Positions 43,615 to 55,604 of a stretch of 64,000 bases of DNA are shown piece by piece (position 1 is the stretch's first letter; each line of letters opens with the position of its first letter). Origin of the DNA: Dendrolimus kikuchii (Eukaryota; Arthropoda; Insecta; Lepidoptera; Lasiocampidae). The stretch covers positions 1,850,690-1,914,689 of the forward strand of contig CM034403.1 in assembly GCA_019925095.2 (NCBI GenBank), given 5' to 3'. The position numbers and the translations under genes are program-made. The notes beneath the pieces are model-generated. The model had not been told where the DNA came from, made no database searches, and saw only the letters and a list, made by a program, of their open reading frames with translations.

Positions 43615-43690
43615 TTAAGGAGGTGGGCACTGAAAATCAGTGCTGTATCGGACTATGTTTCGACACAGCAAAAAACTGAGTCCCAACCTC
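43615..43690. repeat. Stem-loop motif CACTGAAAATCAG...CTGAG
   Basis: GGCACTGAAAATCAGTGCTG, GACACAGCAAAAAACTGAGT. The same motif is at 26258-26325 and 32968-33035. Origin unknown. Confidence 0.55.
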
Positions 43691-44469
43691 ATTTCGCGAA
43701 TTGCGGCACACAATTTCAATTGTTATTGTGGGGCGCTATAGCCCAAGGGTAATGTGGTGTGGTGGCCCTTGCTCAAATAACGCTGGTTTTATAATAATGG
43801 ACTGTATGGGAAATATAAATATCTGGCTTAGATCCTTGCACTGGAAAAGTAGTAGAAGCTCCACCAACCTTGAGATCCGACCTCTCCTGGCTTGGTTCTG
43901 GTTGCAGCACACAGAGGAACAGCGCACGGCACCAAATTCACTTTGGAGTGGTTACTTCTGTTCACTAGTATCACACAATAAGTTCTTGCCACGGCCAGTG
44001 ATTACAATTGGAATTTAATATACCTATTTAGAAGAATAAACGCACGGCGCGATATCTCGTCACAACGTTGACAGATGTAAGTGTTTTTAAATGGCTGTGC
44101 ATTGGCCGTCACCTCAGACAGAAAGAGAGTAGACAGCAAAATTGATGGAGCGATTTTCTACCTACCTCATACTAGGCAAGGATCGAACAGTTATTATTAT
44201 TATAAATCATTGTTAAAGTGTCGCATTTTTAGAAATAAATATTTTCTTTCTTTCTTTTCTTTCTTTCAATCCTAATATAAGTTGCTAGCTGATCCGTGCC
44301 TACTTATCTGGGTGTCATTAAAAATACGCGCACACAGGCATGCACCCACGGATATCAAAGTTTAAATAAGCTTTATAACTTTTAATTAATTTATAAACGC
44401 AAAAAGCATTCACAGTGCCTCGTACGAGGATGTGCGCCATTTTTGCGTGGAACGTTATTGCTGTAACAT

Positions 44470-44666
44470 ATTTGACAGACGTTTCCGTGCCCACTTCGCT
44501 GGGCGTAAAACATTTTTTTTTATCACAATAAAATATAGCCTGTGTCACTCGAGAATAATGTGGCTTTCTACTGGTGAAAGAATTTTCAAAATTGGATCAA
44601 CAGTACCGGAGATTACCTTGAACATCCAAACTCTCAAACTTTACTTCTTTATAATATTAGTATAGA
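44470..44666 (-). mobile_element. Helitron-like sequence
   Basis: Right end TCTTTATAATATTAGTATAG is the inverted Helitron 5' end; GTGCCCACTTCGCTGGGCGT on the left is a diverged 3' hairpin. Confidence 0.55.
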
Positions 44667-45179
44667 TCTGTTATCTAATCTGCAACAACAGATGTCACAC
44701 TAATGGTTTTTAATTTGAATCATGCATATCACTGAAACATTTATTATTACAAAAAGTATTTTTATTTCTTTTTGAGTAAATAAAGAGTTTTGAGTCGATA
44801 GCATTTAGTATTATTACTTTGCCAATAATCACGAAGTCAAAATTATATGTCAGCAAGTCTATGGCCTCATTAAAAATATCTCTACAAAAAATAGCACGTT
44901 AATACATAAAGGTTCGCCACCCCTGGTGTAAACCATAATAATTATTTATTTACGGACACAGAAATACCGTCCACACAGGTTTCACTTAAACTTTCTAAAG
45001 AGAAACAAGGAAAATCCTATGTTTTAATTACATCTCCAGCGGATATTGATATCTGTATTTGCTATATTCAAAACTATTTAATCGGTTGGAAACTCCAACA
45101 AAAAGTTTTTAATCTGGCGTAAATAACTAGTTGCCAAGCAATAAAGATTTTTTTTTTAATATATATTATGTATGGGATT

Positions 45180-46270
45180 GCCACGCCAAGTTGTGGTGGC
45201 ACTAGCCCGAGTTGGGGATACTGACTAAAACCACTTGGTGTTCCTTACTTCACCTTACGCCAGGGCTACAGGAAAGCAGAAGCTCAATTAATTCCGCGTG
45301 ACCTTGCTTTGGCAGGCAGGGGGACGCCCCAAAGGCAACATCTATCTTTATGCAGCATGGGGCGGCGAAATGTCTCGCCCTAAAGGAGGAGGGATGAGCG
45401 CGCGTGGAACACGACCTGTCCTCCTCTCAACAGCATTATTCGTCGAAATCCGCCCTCCAGTGCCAGCGCATTCTCCATTGGCGGGAGCGGAGCAAACTCG
45501 AACGCTCGTACTCCTGCACTAGTGGCCATCTTTTTAGCGAGGGGAAATCTGATTGAGGACCATAGGCGGCGTAAGGTGGAAAAGTCGCAGCCCGTGTGTG
45601 GGATTCGCCAGGTCAACGTGGCTCTGGCACCTCTAACCAGAACTGGAAGTACTATTGCCAAATCACAGTCAGGCATACCCATTAAAATCCCTAGATGTTC
45701 CTTGTTACCTTATTTTTAGCCAGGGGAAATCCGATTGAAGCCGTGACAAGCACAAAATCTTGGGGGGATAGCTCGCGACCTATGAGTGGGATTCGCCAAG
45801 TCGGAGTGGCACTAGCATGCCCAGTCAGAACTGGTGCCATGCTAGTAGGTACCACTCACCAGTTAGGGATACCCAATAAAACCCCTGGGTTTTTCGTCCT
45901 GCACCTTATGCCAGGGCGTGGGGCGGTTTGTAACACGGCCCACGGGAGGAGAGGTGAGCGCGTGCGGAACACTCGCGCTCTCATCTCGACGGCATGTGCA
46001 GGTAAGTGAGAACCCTTATACCCCACCTGCGCCGTCCACATACGGTGGCCGGAGGTAGAGTTCCGCCATCCGGCGTCAACGCGTCCTCCTTTGGCGGGAG
46101 CGGAGCAAAGACGTCCGCTCACGCTCCCGCTCCATCTCCTCCTTCTCAAGCATGACGCGCTCGCAGAAGAAGTAAACGGCGTCCCATCCGGATTTGCTCC
46201 GTGCGAACCGCGGCCGGGAGCGATGCTGGTGGTTATCTAAGCCAACTCAGTGGCGGAGAATTCATCTGCG
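45180..46270 (-). repeat. GC-rich retroelement-like block with an internal repeat
   Basis: About 55-60% GC by eye against AT-rich flanks. GCGAGGGGAAATCTGATTGA (45537) and GCCAGGGGAAATCCGATTGA (45719), GATTCGCCAGGTCAACGTGG (45602) and GATTCGCCAAGTCGGAGTGG (45789), and two GGCGGGAGCGGAGCAAA copies show an internally repeated structure. Probably two related LINE 3' regions, read on the minus strand; ORFs here match nothing I recognise. Confidence 0.45.
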
Positions 46271-46279
46271 TCCATGATC

Positions 46280-47020
46280 ACACCCACTGCAACTCCAACA
46301 CTCATGCATTAATTCGCGCGAATGCTCAACATTTGTTCAACTCATAAAGCTCTCCTAATAGGTTAAAATGTTTGCAAATACACGTCAATTTTACAGTTGA
46401 ATGTTGTTTGTCTGAATCTGCAAAGCTTACATCACTTGCGCTCGCTGTGCTACTTGAGATTGCGTGGGTTTGCAATGCTCCCGATTATGCATATGTCACC
46501 GTATAATTGTAAAAAGCGTTCGTTTATAATAAATCTAGTATGTAAACTGTCGATAGATTATGAACGAAGATAAAATACTTTCATCATCTGTGGGTGCGAT
46601 CCCACACATCGAATACAAAGTATCTATATATCAAAAAAGTTCGTGTATACCTGTTTATACATATATATCCATTTAGATTTAAGTAAATATCATATAAGAC
46701 ATAAGCTTAGTATCTAAAAAATAAAGTTGGTCGTTAAGTAATATTGATTCATATAATCTGTCAATTCTTCGAAAAATAATTGTTCAACATATTTTGTACT
46801 TATAAAAGAAAGAGCCGCGGTAGATAAATATGAAGTAAAAAAAATGCAACTTGGCGTTTTGCTAGGAAGTTTCTTACGGCCATAACACGCTGCAAAGCGA
46901 TGTACGTTGAAGAAAAAATAGGTACACTTATTTTTTAACTTATATATACCTATGTATGACCTTCAAAAAATCTTGAACTAAGTTGGAATAAAACTCATGA
47001 ATTTCATTTTGTACCTAAAG
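46280..47020. other. No feature recognised
   Basis: AT-rich without ORFs. Confidence 0.35.
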
Positions 47021-47185
47021 TAGGTACAGTCGAGTTCATTAATATATAAGCATTGCAAAGGATTCAAAATATCATAAGCATTAGGAATGTTACAAAATAT
47101 CCTTACAATCAAACATATCAATAATTTGTGCTAATGTTTTAGGTTAATTTATACACGACCCATTCCCGTCAATAATATGTATGTA

Positions 47186-47412
47186 TTGTTTTTTTTATTG
47201 CATGAGTTCAGCAGGCAGGTAGACGGCCCACTGGTGGAATGTGGTTACCATCGCCTATGGACATTCGCAACACCAAAGGTGTTACAAATATGCTGCTACT
47301 CTTTATGACGGGCAAATGCCCTACCACCTGGCTGTGGGTTATTTCGTCGCCTCTAACGACAGGCCGCCCGGCCGCAGGAAATTGTATTCTTTCTCCATTC
47401 CTGCACAGATAA
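47186..47412 (-). repeat. S repeat with internal deletion
   Basis: TTATTGCATGAGTTCAGCAG to CATTCCTGCACAGATAA, lacking about 85 bp in the middle. Confidence 0.82.
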
Positions 47413-47609
47413 ATATATGACCAATATTACGATCACAATTATATGACGAATTCAAAAATATTTTCATTACTACAATTGAAGTTTAAACTGCTTTGTCAAG
47501 AATATTCTATTCTCTATTCTACGAAAAATACTATTTGAATGACATTCCCACAAGTATAGGACATAAATATGAAAATTTGTCAAATATTTTTGTATACTAG
47601 GGTATTGAG

Positions 47610-48314
47610 TAGGGATGGGCCGCATGTGGTTTGAACCGAATACGAACTTCGGCCGAACATTCGGTTAAAACAAAAAAAACGACCGAAATTCGGCCGAACT
47701 TCGGTTTGATTTCGCCACACTTTCTCAAGAGTAGCACGTTATGACCTGTTGACAACGTCAACTTGATAATACAGAATATTTGCCTTTTTTACATTATAAC
47801 CTGCCTCTAATACATTTTAAGTATAAGTAGGCGGACAAGAGAATAGATTTTTAGACCTTTGATTGAAAAAAATCACAATTTCATCATTCTAAATTCATAA
47901 TGTTTAATTCGTAAATAGTGGTTGCAATCAAAATTAAAGTTGTAATTGCTGATGTCCCTTAGACGTGTTTTTTAATTCAAATTACGCATTATAATTAAGC
48001 AGTTGCACAACTTACTGTTGTTTCTTAGAGGAATAATAAGTATATTTTATTTTTGTTTTCAGTTGAAGTCTATTTAATTAGACAAAGACTCAATCAAGAA
48101 CTAATTTTATTTATTTTTTATCACATTGCACGTTAAGCTTTGCATGTTCCTAACTAAAAAAAATTACCATAAATATATATAGATGCCAATTTTTATATTA
48201 CGGTTATGATAAATATGATTTTTATTAACTTCAGTCAAAATAGTACAAGTAGGTATTTTACTTTTTTCTTGCACCGAATGTTCGGCATTTAAAACGAATT
48301 TCGGCCCATCCCTA
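47610..48314. mobile_element. hAT-type element, 8-bp target duplication
   Basis: TAGGGATGGGCCG at the left and its inverse CGGCCCATCCCTA at the right; GTATTGAG at 47602-47609 and 48315-48322. Subterminal repeats around TTCGGCCGAA/GTTCGG occur in both orientations. 705 bp, no ORF. Confidence 0.92.
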
Positions 48315-48483
48315 GTATTGAGTAATATTTGCTTATATGGCTGGTCACAAATTATTTTAGTGTCCATGAATATATTATTGAACCGATTACGTGATTATAT
48401 TTTAATGATCTATATATAGATTGTAAGGATATTTTGTAACATTCTAACGCTTACAATATTTTGAATCTTTTGCAATGCTTATA

Positions 48484-48741
48484 TCGAGGGGTGAAAGGCT
48501 ATTTGTTTTAAGCGACATTTTGTGACAGAATTGACTTGATGGTTTTCTTGCATCCTAATGTCTCAAACTTAAGGAATTATAATGAACCTGGTTTCCAACT
48601 AAAAACTACAGATTTTTTCTTTTGTAAATATAATATGTAGTTTACTAATGAAGTCTTTTTGTGGGTCATTGAAACTTCAAACTCCTCTATCGACACAGTT
48701 TCGCAAATGTCACTTAAAACAAATAACCTTGGACCCCTCGA
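48484..48741. mobile_element. MITE with TA target duplication, copy 2
   Basis: 258 bp, nearly identical to 1360-1618. It splits the right arm of the foldback at a TA; the intact left arm of the foldback provides the pre-insertion sequence. Confidence 0.93.
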
Positions 48742-49285
48742 TATAATAATGAACTCGACTGTACCTACCTATATCATTTAATGTTGTCAATTAATAGTGG
48801 GTGCTTCTGACACAAGGATAATATAATAATACTTAACAAGATAAAACTTATTCATAGAAAAAAATACAATATGGAAAAATAAACATTACAATCCTATGAA
48901 TAAAAGAGTTGAATTGTTTCACTTTTGAATTCACTTAGGATATAATTTATTGGACTGATAACTTTTATTCGATGATTAAATTATTGGAACAAAAATATAT
49001 AATTTCATTATTATTTTATCATGACAGAAATCGATACTGAGATCTCTGCATTAAAAAGAGTTTATACCACCGACACTGTCTGTTGTAAACCAGTAGTAAA
49101 AAAGAACTTCGCCATGTTATCCTGTTTTCCAAAACGTATAAAGGGTAAAGATAATGCATGTTAACACTGTTAATATGCTGTTTAGACCGCAAAGTGTGGA
49201 TAAGTGAATGTACAAACATAAAAGTAGACGCTTGCTAGACATCCTACGCGAAACATCTACTGGTAAACCTGGCATACTGACTTAG

Positions 49286-49602
49286 TTTTTTTTTTTATTG
49301 CAGGAGTTCAGCAAACAGGCAGATGGCCCACTTAATGGAAAGCGGTTACCATCGCCTATGGACATTTGCAACACCAAAGGTGCTACAAATGCGCTGCTGC
49401 TCTCTTAAGGGTCACTGGAACCTGGTCACTAACGCCGGAACACAACTCTAGGTTGTTATGGCGACACGCTTTAGACCAGGGGTGGTAGCCATCCAGTCGG
49501 GCAAATACCCTACCACCTGGCTGTGGGTTGTTTAGTCGCCTCTTACAACAGGCCGCCCGGCCGCAGGACATTGTATTCTTTCTCCGTTCCTGCACGGATA
49601 AA
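49286..49602 (-). repeat. S repeat, complete copy
   Basis: T-run, ATTGCAGGAGTTCAGCAAAC to GTTCCTGCACGGATAA. Confidence 0.88.
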
Positions 49603-49679
49603 TATCGATTTAATATACCCATACAAATTACTACTGCCATGTAAGATAGTAAGTATTCTTTTCCATGCTTCTACTAAAC

Positions 49680-50125
49680 CAGTGCTTTTCAATCTTTTTC
49701 AATACACGACCCCTTTACAGGGTTAAAAATTTTAGCGACCCCCTTGGGATACAGACAGACAAATAATTAGTAATTTAAAAGACTACGTTTATGTTTTTCT
49801 CTATTTTGTTACCTATATTCATTATTAGGACCTATGTATACTCTTAAAAAAGATGGACGCATTGTATGAAGGATGATATGTGGTGTAATAGAAGATGTAT
49901 GTCAGAGTAGAGGAGTGTGGAAGGAAAAGACATATTGTGCTGACCCCAATTTATCGGGATATGGTGAAAAAAAAAGAGAGATAGACTCTACAAAAAGCTG
50001 CTGAGCTTAGAAAGTACCTAAGTATGAGGTATAAACTTAAATTTCCTTTTCCCTTTTGCCGGTGACCCCCCGAGCAAGGATCTGCGACCCCTTAGGGGTC
50101 GCGACCCACAGTTTGAAAAACACTG
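49680..50125. mobile_element. hAT-type MITE
   Basis: CAGTGCTTTTCAATC at the left; reverse complement of the right end is CAGTGTTTTTCAAACTGTGG. TACTAAAC (49672-49679) and TACTAAGC (50126-50133) flank it, an 8-bp duplication with one mismatch. Inner ends carry ACGACCCCTTTACAGGG and GCGACCCCTTAGGGGTCGC. Confidence 0.85.
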
Positions 50126-50134
50126 TACTAAGCA

Positions 50135-51085
50135 AATTCAAATTTCTCACGGGATATGCTACTCTGGATAATGCTTCGCTTATGATTAGATAATTGAAAT
50201 AATAAATGAAAATCATTTTTTTGCAAGAAACATGGATACAAAATATTCATAGTTTAACGCATGCAAAAAGCCGCAGGTACAAAAACATAGGTTCGTCCTA
50301 TTTTTACTTATTGTACTGAAAGATGATAGAAAGAGATGCGTATATTTTGCATTCGTTATTGCAAAGTTTGGCACTATAGTTCAATGCAAGATCTTGTAAC
50401 CCCCAATGCATTGGTCAGTAAAACACCCGAAAGCAAAAACGCCAAAGGGTTTTTTTTTCATTTATTGCTACACACAACAAACTACAATCGTAAAGAAACC
50501 AGAGCTTTAAACTAAAATAATGTAGTTTGTAGACCTATATACCCTTTCCAAGCATTTATTTTACTTTTGACAGCTCGATGACATTTCAATTAGTAACGTC
50601 CTATAATGCGTCACCGACTCGAATTGTTATATAAATCGACTTCATTTATAAATGAGTTTTAATCAATTATTTTTCTTGAAAGTAGAACATTTTTATTTTC
50701 AAATCGATTTATTGATGATTGTAGAAGGATATATCGCTCTTAAATACCTGTAACATTAAAAGATTTGAAGTAAGCGATCTGCGAGGACTAATTTTATATT
50801 AAAACTAAGTTGAGATAATAAATTTTTGAGACAACATTAGTAATCGATGCATTTGTATTTTAAAACTACGTTTCACTGTAATTAGCTTAAAATGAGGTCA
50901 GTCATAGCTTTAATGGGCGTTTGTATCAACAAAAGTTAACTACAACAAGTGGTTTAGATAAATACATGCAACGTTTACATAACCTCAATATACATTTTTA
51001 AGATCATCTATTATAATACTATAAAATTCTAAACAGTGTCTGTACATTGAAGCTATTTAAAAAAAACTGGAATACACTATATAAA
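50135..51085. other. No feature recognised
   Basis: AT-rich, no ORF over 60 codons and no recognisable repeat. Confidence 0.4.
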
Positions 51086-51089
51086 CAAT

Positions 51090-51556
51090 GGAGAACACGA
51101 TGAAATTTTTTTTTAGGTTTTTTGTCTGTTTGTTTGGGATTCACGTAAAAACTACTTGGCCAATTTCGATGCTGATCGACAGCAAATTCTTAGACTTAAA
51201 ATCTGCGCTATTTTTTATCCTGGGAATACCGCGGGAATTTTTCTGGGAATAATTGAAAATTACCAGATTAAAAAAAAAAATCAAAACGATTTTTTCACCG
51301 CTTGATAGCAAATTTTATGTAATAAAATGTGTGATACTTCTTACCTAGAGGATTCCGCAGGAATTTTCCTGGGAGCGATTTGAAGTTGTTCGGGTGCATA
51401 AAAATTGGCTTTTTCTGATACAGCTTTCACTAAAATGATAGCCATTGAGATATAATGATAGCTTATATTATTTTTAAGTACTCTGATAATTTGTGTCCCA
51501 GGAATCCCGCGGGAATTTCAAGTCAAACGTAGACGAAATCACGGGCATATCTTAGT
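51090..51556 (+). mobile_element. Degenerate Helitron-like sequence
   Basis: TTCACGTAAAAACTACTTGG, several GGAATCCCGCGGGAATTT-type motifs and a final GACGAAATCACGGGCATATC with TTAG. Old copy. Confidence 0.5.
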
Positions 51557-51585
51557 TGTTAATAATATTTCCGCTGCATAACTAA

Positions 51586-51667
51586 TGGTTTATTTTATTG
51601 CTGAAGTAGGTAAACAGGCAGACAGCCCACTTGATGGAAAGCGGTTACAATCGCCTATGGACATTGG
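51586..51667 (-). repeat. S repeat fragment
   Basis: GACAGCCCACTTGATGGAAA and TCGCCTATGGACATT only. Confidence 0.75.
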
Positions 51668-51669
51668 CG

Positions 51670-53650
51670 TATCTAGGGTTATTTTTCAGAGGAAGCCTGG
51701 TGGCACCTTGCTAATTTGCTTGCTTTTTGGCATTTGCGCGAAATACAAACAAAAAGATTTTACAAACTTTGAAGAAACCCTTTGATGATGGGCTCTACGG
51801 ACCTAAAGTTTCAACTCCAAATGGCACAAAATTATAATAAAGTTGGTAACTTAATTTAGCAAGTTAAATATATACGAAATAATAATACATTAATATAAGT
51901 TTAGTATGAAAATTAGAATAAATTAATACAATAAGTTATTCGTAAGGTACACCACAACACACATATAATTGAATAAATGTCAAACACAAAAACAAAATTA
52001 CCAAAAAACGTGTACAAATACATAAAACTGTCTTCAAAATTATGTTATAAAAAGGGTATGAAACTCCAGTCCGTAGAATTGTTATTAAGAACATATATAT
52101 ATACGAAAACAGTGATATAAAACAGTCAATGCATGCAATGCATATTAATTCAGACACATCAACCTACCTGCCTACTTGTTACAATCTCGCAAAACACTCT
52201 TATAAACCCGGCCGCATTCCCTTTGGAAGAAGGGCGTCATTTTAATTTAAATTAACTTAGCACAACTAATTAAGTTAATTAATACCTAATTAGCTGCCTT
52301 TCGATTTTAAACTGTTAAAATGAAGCGCCATTGTTTTGGCGCGGGAGAAAACGCTCATTCAAGATATCGCCGAGGGATAACGGTGCAAATGTGTTGCTAT
52401 CCCACTCTAACATATGGTGAAAGTGTGTGCGTGAGGAAGACAGTGGACGTCGCGACCAAAGAACTATTACTCGACTGACCTACAAGTGAGCACACTCTTT
52501 GCAAGTCAGTTGAACCTAATTTTATCGTATCGTGTGAAATAGCAGTTGTAATAACGCTATTGTATTTAACACCGTGAAATAACTGATATTTTACGATGAT
52601 TGATGATTTGATGGAATGTAATTTAAAGTGGATTTATAAGTTATGACATTCTTCTTATCGTATAAGAGCAGCACCCATAACTTACAAGCAAGATTTGGAA
52701 GAAAATTATTTATCTGTGCAGACTATATACTCTTTTAAATTAAATATTTTCAATATAATTATAACAACATACTTACACTTTCTCTGTTCCTCTTGCACAA
52801 ATCATCGGATCATCCGACTCTATAGGGCTTAAGACTAAAGTAAATAAACTTGGTGGTACTTTGTACATGTAGGTACTTTAAAATTATTTAATACCTTACC
52901 TATTAATCTCTAGAGATTATAAGTAGAATACCTATAATAATGTTATCACTGCTTTAAGCAGAATGAGTGGTAAGAAACTTCTCAGCAACACGTAGTTAAA
53001 TTAGTGTTAAAAATAATAGATTGAATAAAGAAATTATTAAGAAATCGTAATATCTTTTGATGTTAAAGTTGAAACCATTTATTATTTTGGTCATTTATGA
53101 CACAGCCTCAAATGAAGATACGATATCTGAAATGATAATAATGAAATTGCATATCTTATAAACATAGAATCTTTGAAAGAAACCAAAACGTCACAATACG
53201 CAACCTATTGTCACCACTTAGAACCAGTCAAATTATTTCGTAAACAGCAAAGTAAATGTTTATGAATATTCAAATAAGTATACAGTTTTTTTTTTAATTC
53301 TCTTTCGCCGGACGGACAACGTTACCCGGCCTTATTTTTCTAAGTTTTTATATTTCTTTTTTATATATTTTTCTTGTATTTATCTTTTCTTTTTATTCTT
53401 TGTCTATTTTCTCTTTTTTCTTTCTTTCTTTTTTATTCCTTATTACTATAACATTAAGTCCTTATTTTTTATTACAACTTCTTTCTTATGAATCTAGTTT
53501 TACAGTTTATGCTTATTATGTCTATTGCTCCATTTTGTTTCTATTTCTATTCCTGTTTTATCTTACTCAACTAATGCTTTTTATTCTATTTGTTTTTACA
53601 TTTCCCTTATATTTACTTAAATATCTGCTTAAATGTAAACCTATGTATCT
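51670..53650. other. No gene confirmed
   Basis: AT-rich. 52330-52520 is less AT-rich and ends in ACAA|GTGAGC, a possible splice donor. 53290-53640 is T-rich low-complexity DNA; its 110-codon ORF is a composition artefact. Confidence 0.35.
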
Positions 53651-53652
53651 TA

Positions 53653-54080
53653 TCTATATATTAATACGTGAAACAAAAACACAGCGAAAACTTTGTTATA
53701 GAGAAGGAGGCAGAATGATATTTTTTTTTTAATTATGCATAAAAATATGTATCCATGTGTTTGATACACACGCATATATACTCTTTTGTTTATTGTTAAA
53801 GTCAAAGTAACAATGTAGCCTTGGCGAAATCTGTGGTTTTTTTAAACAACTCTACGGACTCGAGTTCCGTACCCTTTTTCACAACTTAATTTCTATGAAA
53901 GTTTTTTGAGTTCATACACGCTTATTGTTTATTCTTGTTACTGTGTGTGACATTACTTTAGTGATTCCTATGTTGTGGTGGACCTTAAGAATAACTGTGG
54001 TTATAGAAGTCTTTGACAACAGAACTTTAATAATGTTCAGACTTATAATTTAAATTAATTGTTATGGTCGATTTTCGAGT
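53653..54080 (+). mobile_element. Helitron family 2
   Basis: Starts TCTATATATTAATACGTGAA after A53652, passes AGAGAAGGAGGCAGAATG and the TTATTGTTAAAGTC block, and ends near ATGGTCGATTTTCGAG where the terminal CTAG is lost. Confidence 0.6.
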
Positions 54081-54215
54081 TTGTTTTATTGCGCAAGTTT
54101 ACTTTTTTAACAACATCTAAGCAGAAGATTAGGATAAGCATACAGTTTAAAAAGTAATGTAAATCACAAGACATCACGCTGATCCGACATTACCATTTTT
54201 AACCTTTTTCCTGTC

Positions 54216-54384
54216 TCATACATACATACATACATAACTTCACGCCAGTTCCCTTGCGGGGTAGGCACGAACAACAGAGCGCCATTTAGGCTTATTCTTA
54301 CACACCTAACTTGCTTCTTTCACATTCATAACTCTTGTCATGCACGCTCGTCTGTTCTTAAGGAACAGACGTTCTTAATGTCTG
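54216..54384 (-). mobile_element. RTE-like insertion with snap-back 5' junction
   Basis: Flanked by TTTTCCTGTC at 54206-54215 and 54385-54394. Normal family sequence stops at CTTAAGG (54363). The last ~21 bp, AACAGACGTTCTTAATGTCT, are an inverted echo of the adjoining CGTCTGTTCTTAAG. Confidence 0.9.
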
Positions 54385-54557
54385 TTTTCCTGTCACGTAC
54401 TCCAATATTATGATATCGCAGAATAGGACTACAGATTCTGTAATCTTCATAATATATTTTCCAAAGAACAGCAACGTACGTAATTTAATCATTTTAATTC
54501 TGTTTTATTGTTGCAGTATATCAGCTGGGCTATATATGTATACCTGATTGAAAATTG

Positions 54558-54832
54558 AAATCTGAAAGAGAGTGTCGGGGTGAAGGTAAGGAAAGGAATG
54601 CTCCGGTGATTCGGGCATGTGGAAAGAATGACTAAACAGATTCCATGATCAAATTGATCGTGTACTAGCAAAAGGTGATGTCAGGAGCCTTAAAAACAGA
54701 CGAGCGTGCATGACAAGAGCTATGAATGTTAAAGAAGCAAGTGAGGTGTGTAAGAATAAGCCTGAATGGCGCTCTGTTGTTCGTGCCTACTCCGCAAGGG
54801 AACTGGCGTGAAGTTATGTATCTATGTATGAT
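54558..54832 (+). mobile_element. RTE-like LINE 3' end with internal deletion
   Basis: SVGVKVRKGMLR then a jump from TKQI to the FHDQIDRV region, then YSARELA-type end and a short (TATG) tail. Confidence 0.85.
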
Positions 54833-55289
54833 TGAAAAGTGTAACCGTCATCTACAAACATTTGCAAGATGCTGCCGGCCTTGATATACCTCTTCTCTTT
54901 TAAAAGACCCTATATTTTTAGCATGGTGCTGTGGGTAAATCAAGGCTTGAAATATAGAACAACACCCGGGCCGCAAAAAACACTGGAAAGTTCTATTCAG
55001 ATATACTAAAATTAAGTTTTTTTTTATTGCGTAAGTTCAGTTCGAAAGCCGGTGCTTCGATGGTCACTTCACAAGCTCTGATATCACGAGTTGCACGTAC
55101 CTGTAAATAGACATAAAATTTTCTTGAAGGACTATAGGACAGAAAAGGCTATAGAACACAGAAGAAGAACTAGACAAGGCTATAAAACATAGAAAAAGAA
55201 CACGCCGCGAAAGTGCGGTGACGGGCTCACGGAGACAGTAAGCAAACACCAGGATCCAAGCCGAAGCTGCTCAATCAATGACTGAACCC

Positions 55290-55600
55290 GGAGAGGCCTT
55301 TGTTATTCCATGAGATCAGCAGACAAGCAGACGGTCCACCTGATGGAAAGCGTTAACCAACGCTTATGGACACTTGCAACACCAAAGATGCTAATAACGT
55401 GCTGCCGGTCTTTAAAGGGCGACTAGAACTTGGCCACTAATGCCGGAACACAACTCATGTTTGTTATGGCGGCCTACTCTAGACCAGGGGTTTTAGTTAT
55501 CCAGACGGGCAAACACCTGGCTGTGGGTTGTTTTGTCGCCTCTTAAGACAGGCCGCTCAGCCGCAAAAAGTTACATGCTTTCTCCGTTCCTGCACGGATT
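55290..55600 (-). repeat. S repeat, diverged
   Basis: GAGATCAGCAGACAAGCAGA to GTTCCTGCACGGATTA. Confidence 0.8.
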
Positions 55601-55604
55601 ATTA

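Larger units (their letters stand above)
41338..44925. mobile_element. Large hAT-type element with 8-bp target duplication
   Basis: Terminal repeats CAGGGATGGCGAACC (left) and CAGGGGTGGCGAACC (right, reverse complement). GTGTAAAC occurs at 41330-41337 and 44926-44933. The 3588 bp interior holds another hAT (42606-43369), a LINE tail (43420-43480), a GC-rich segment (41830-42380) and Helitron-like DNA (44470-44666). I could not recognise a transposase, so this is probably a non-autonomous or gutted copy enlarged by later insertions. Confidence 0.85.
47021..48767. mobile_element. Foldback element holding three later insertions
   Basis: The left arm 47021-47110 starts TAGGTACAGTCGAGTTCATT. The right arm 48419-48767 is its reverse complement (ending ACTCGACTGTACCTA) but is split by a MITE at 48484-48741. 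The interior carries an S repeat and a hAT. Removing all three leaves roughly 560 bp without ORF. Confidence 0.85.

Noticed and set aside
45298..46149. Several ORFs of 65-104 codons on both strands.
   Set aside because: Overlapping frames on both strands in a GC-rich repeated block, with no recognisable domain.
53400..53732. 110-codon ORF rich in Phe/Leu/Tyr resembling a membrane protein.
   Set aside because: T-rich low-complexity DNA produces such frames by chance; there are no splice signals or domain, and its end runs into a Helitron.
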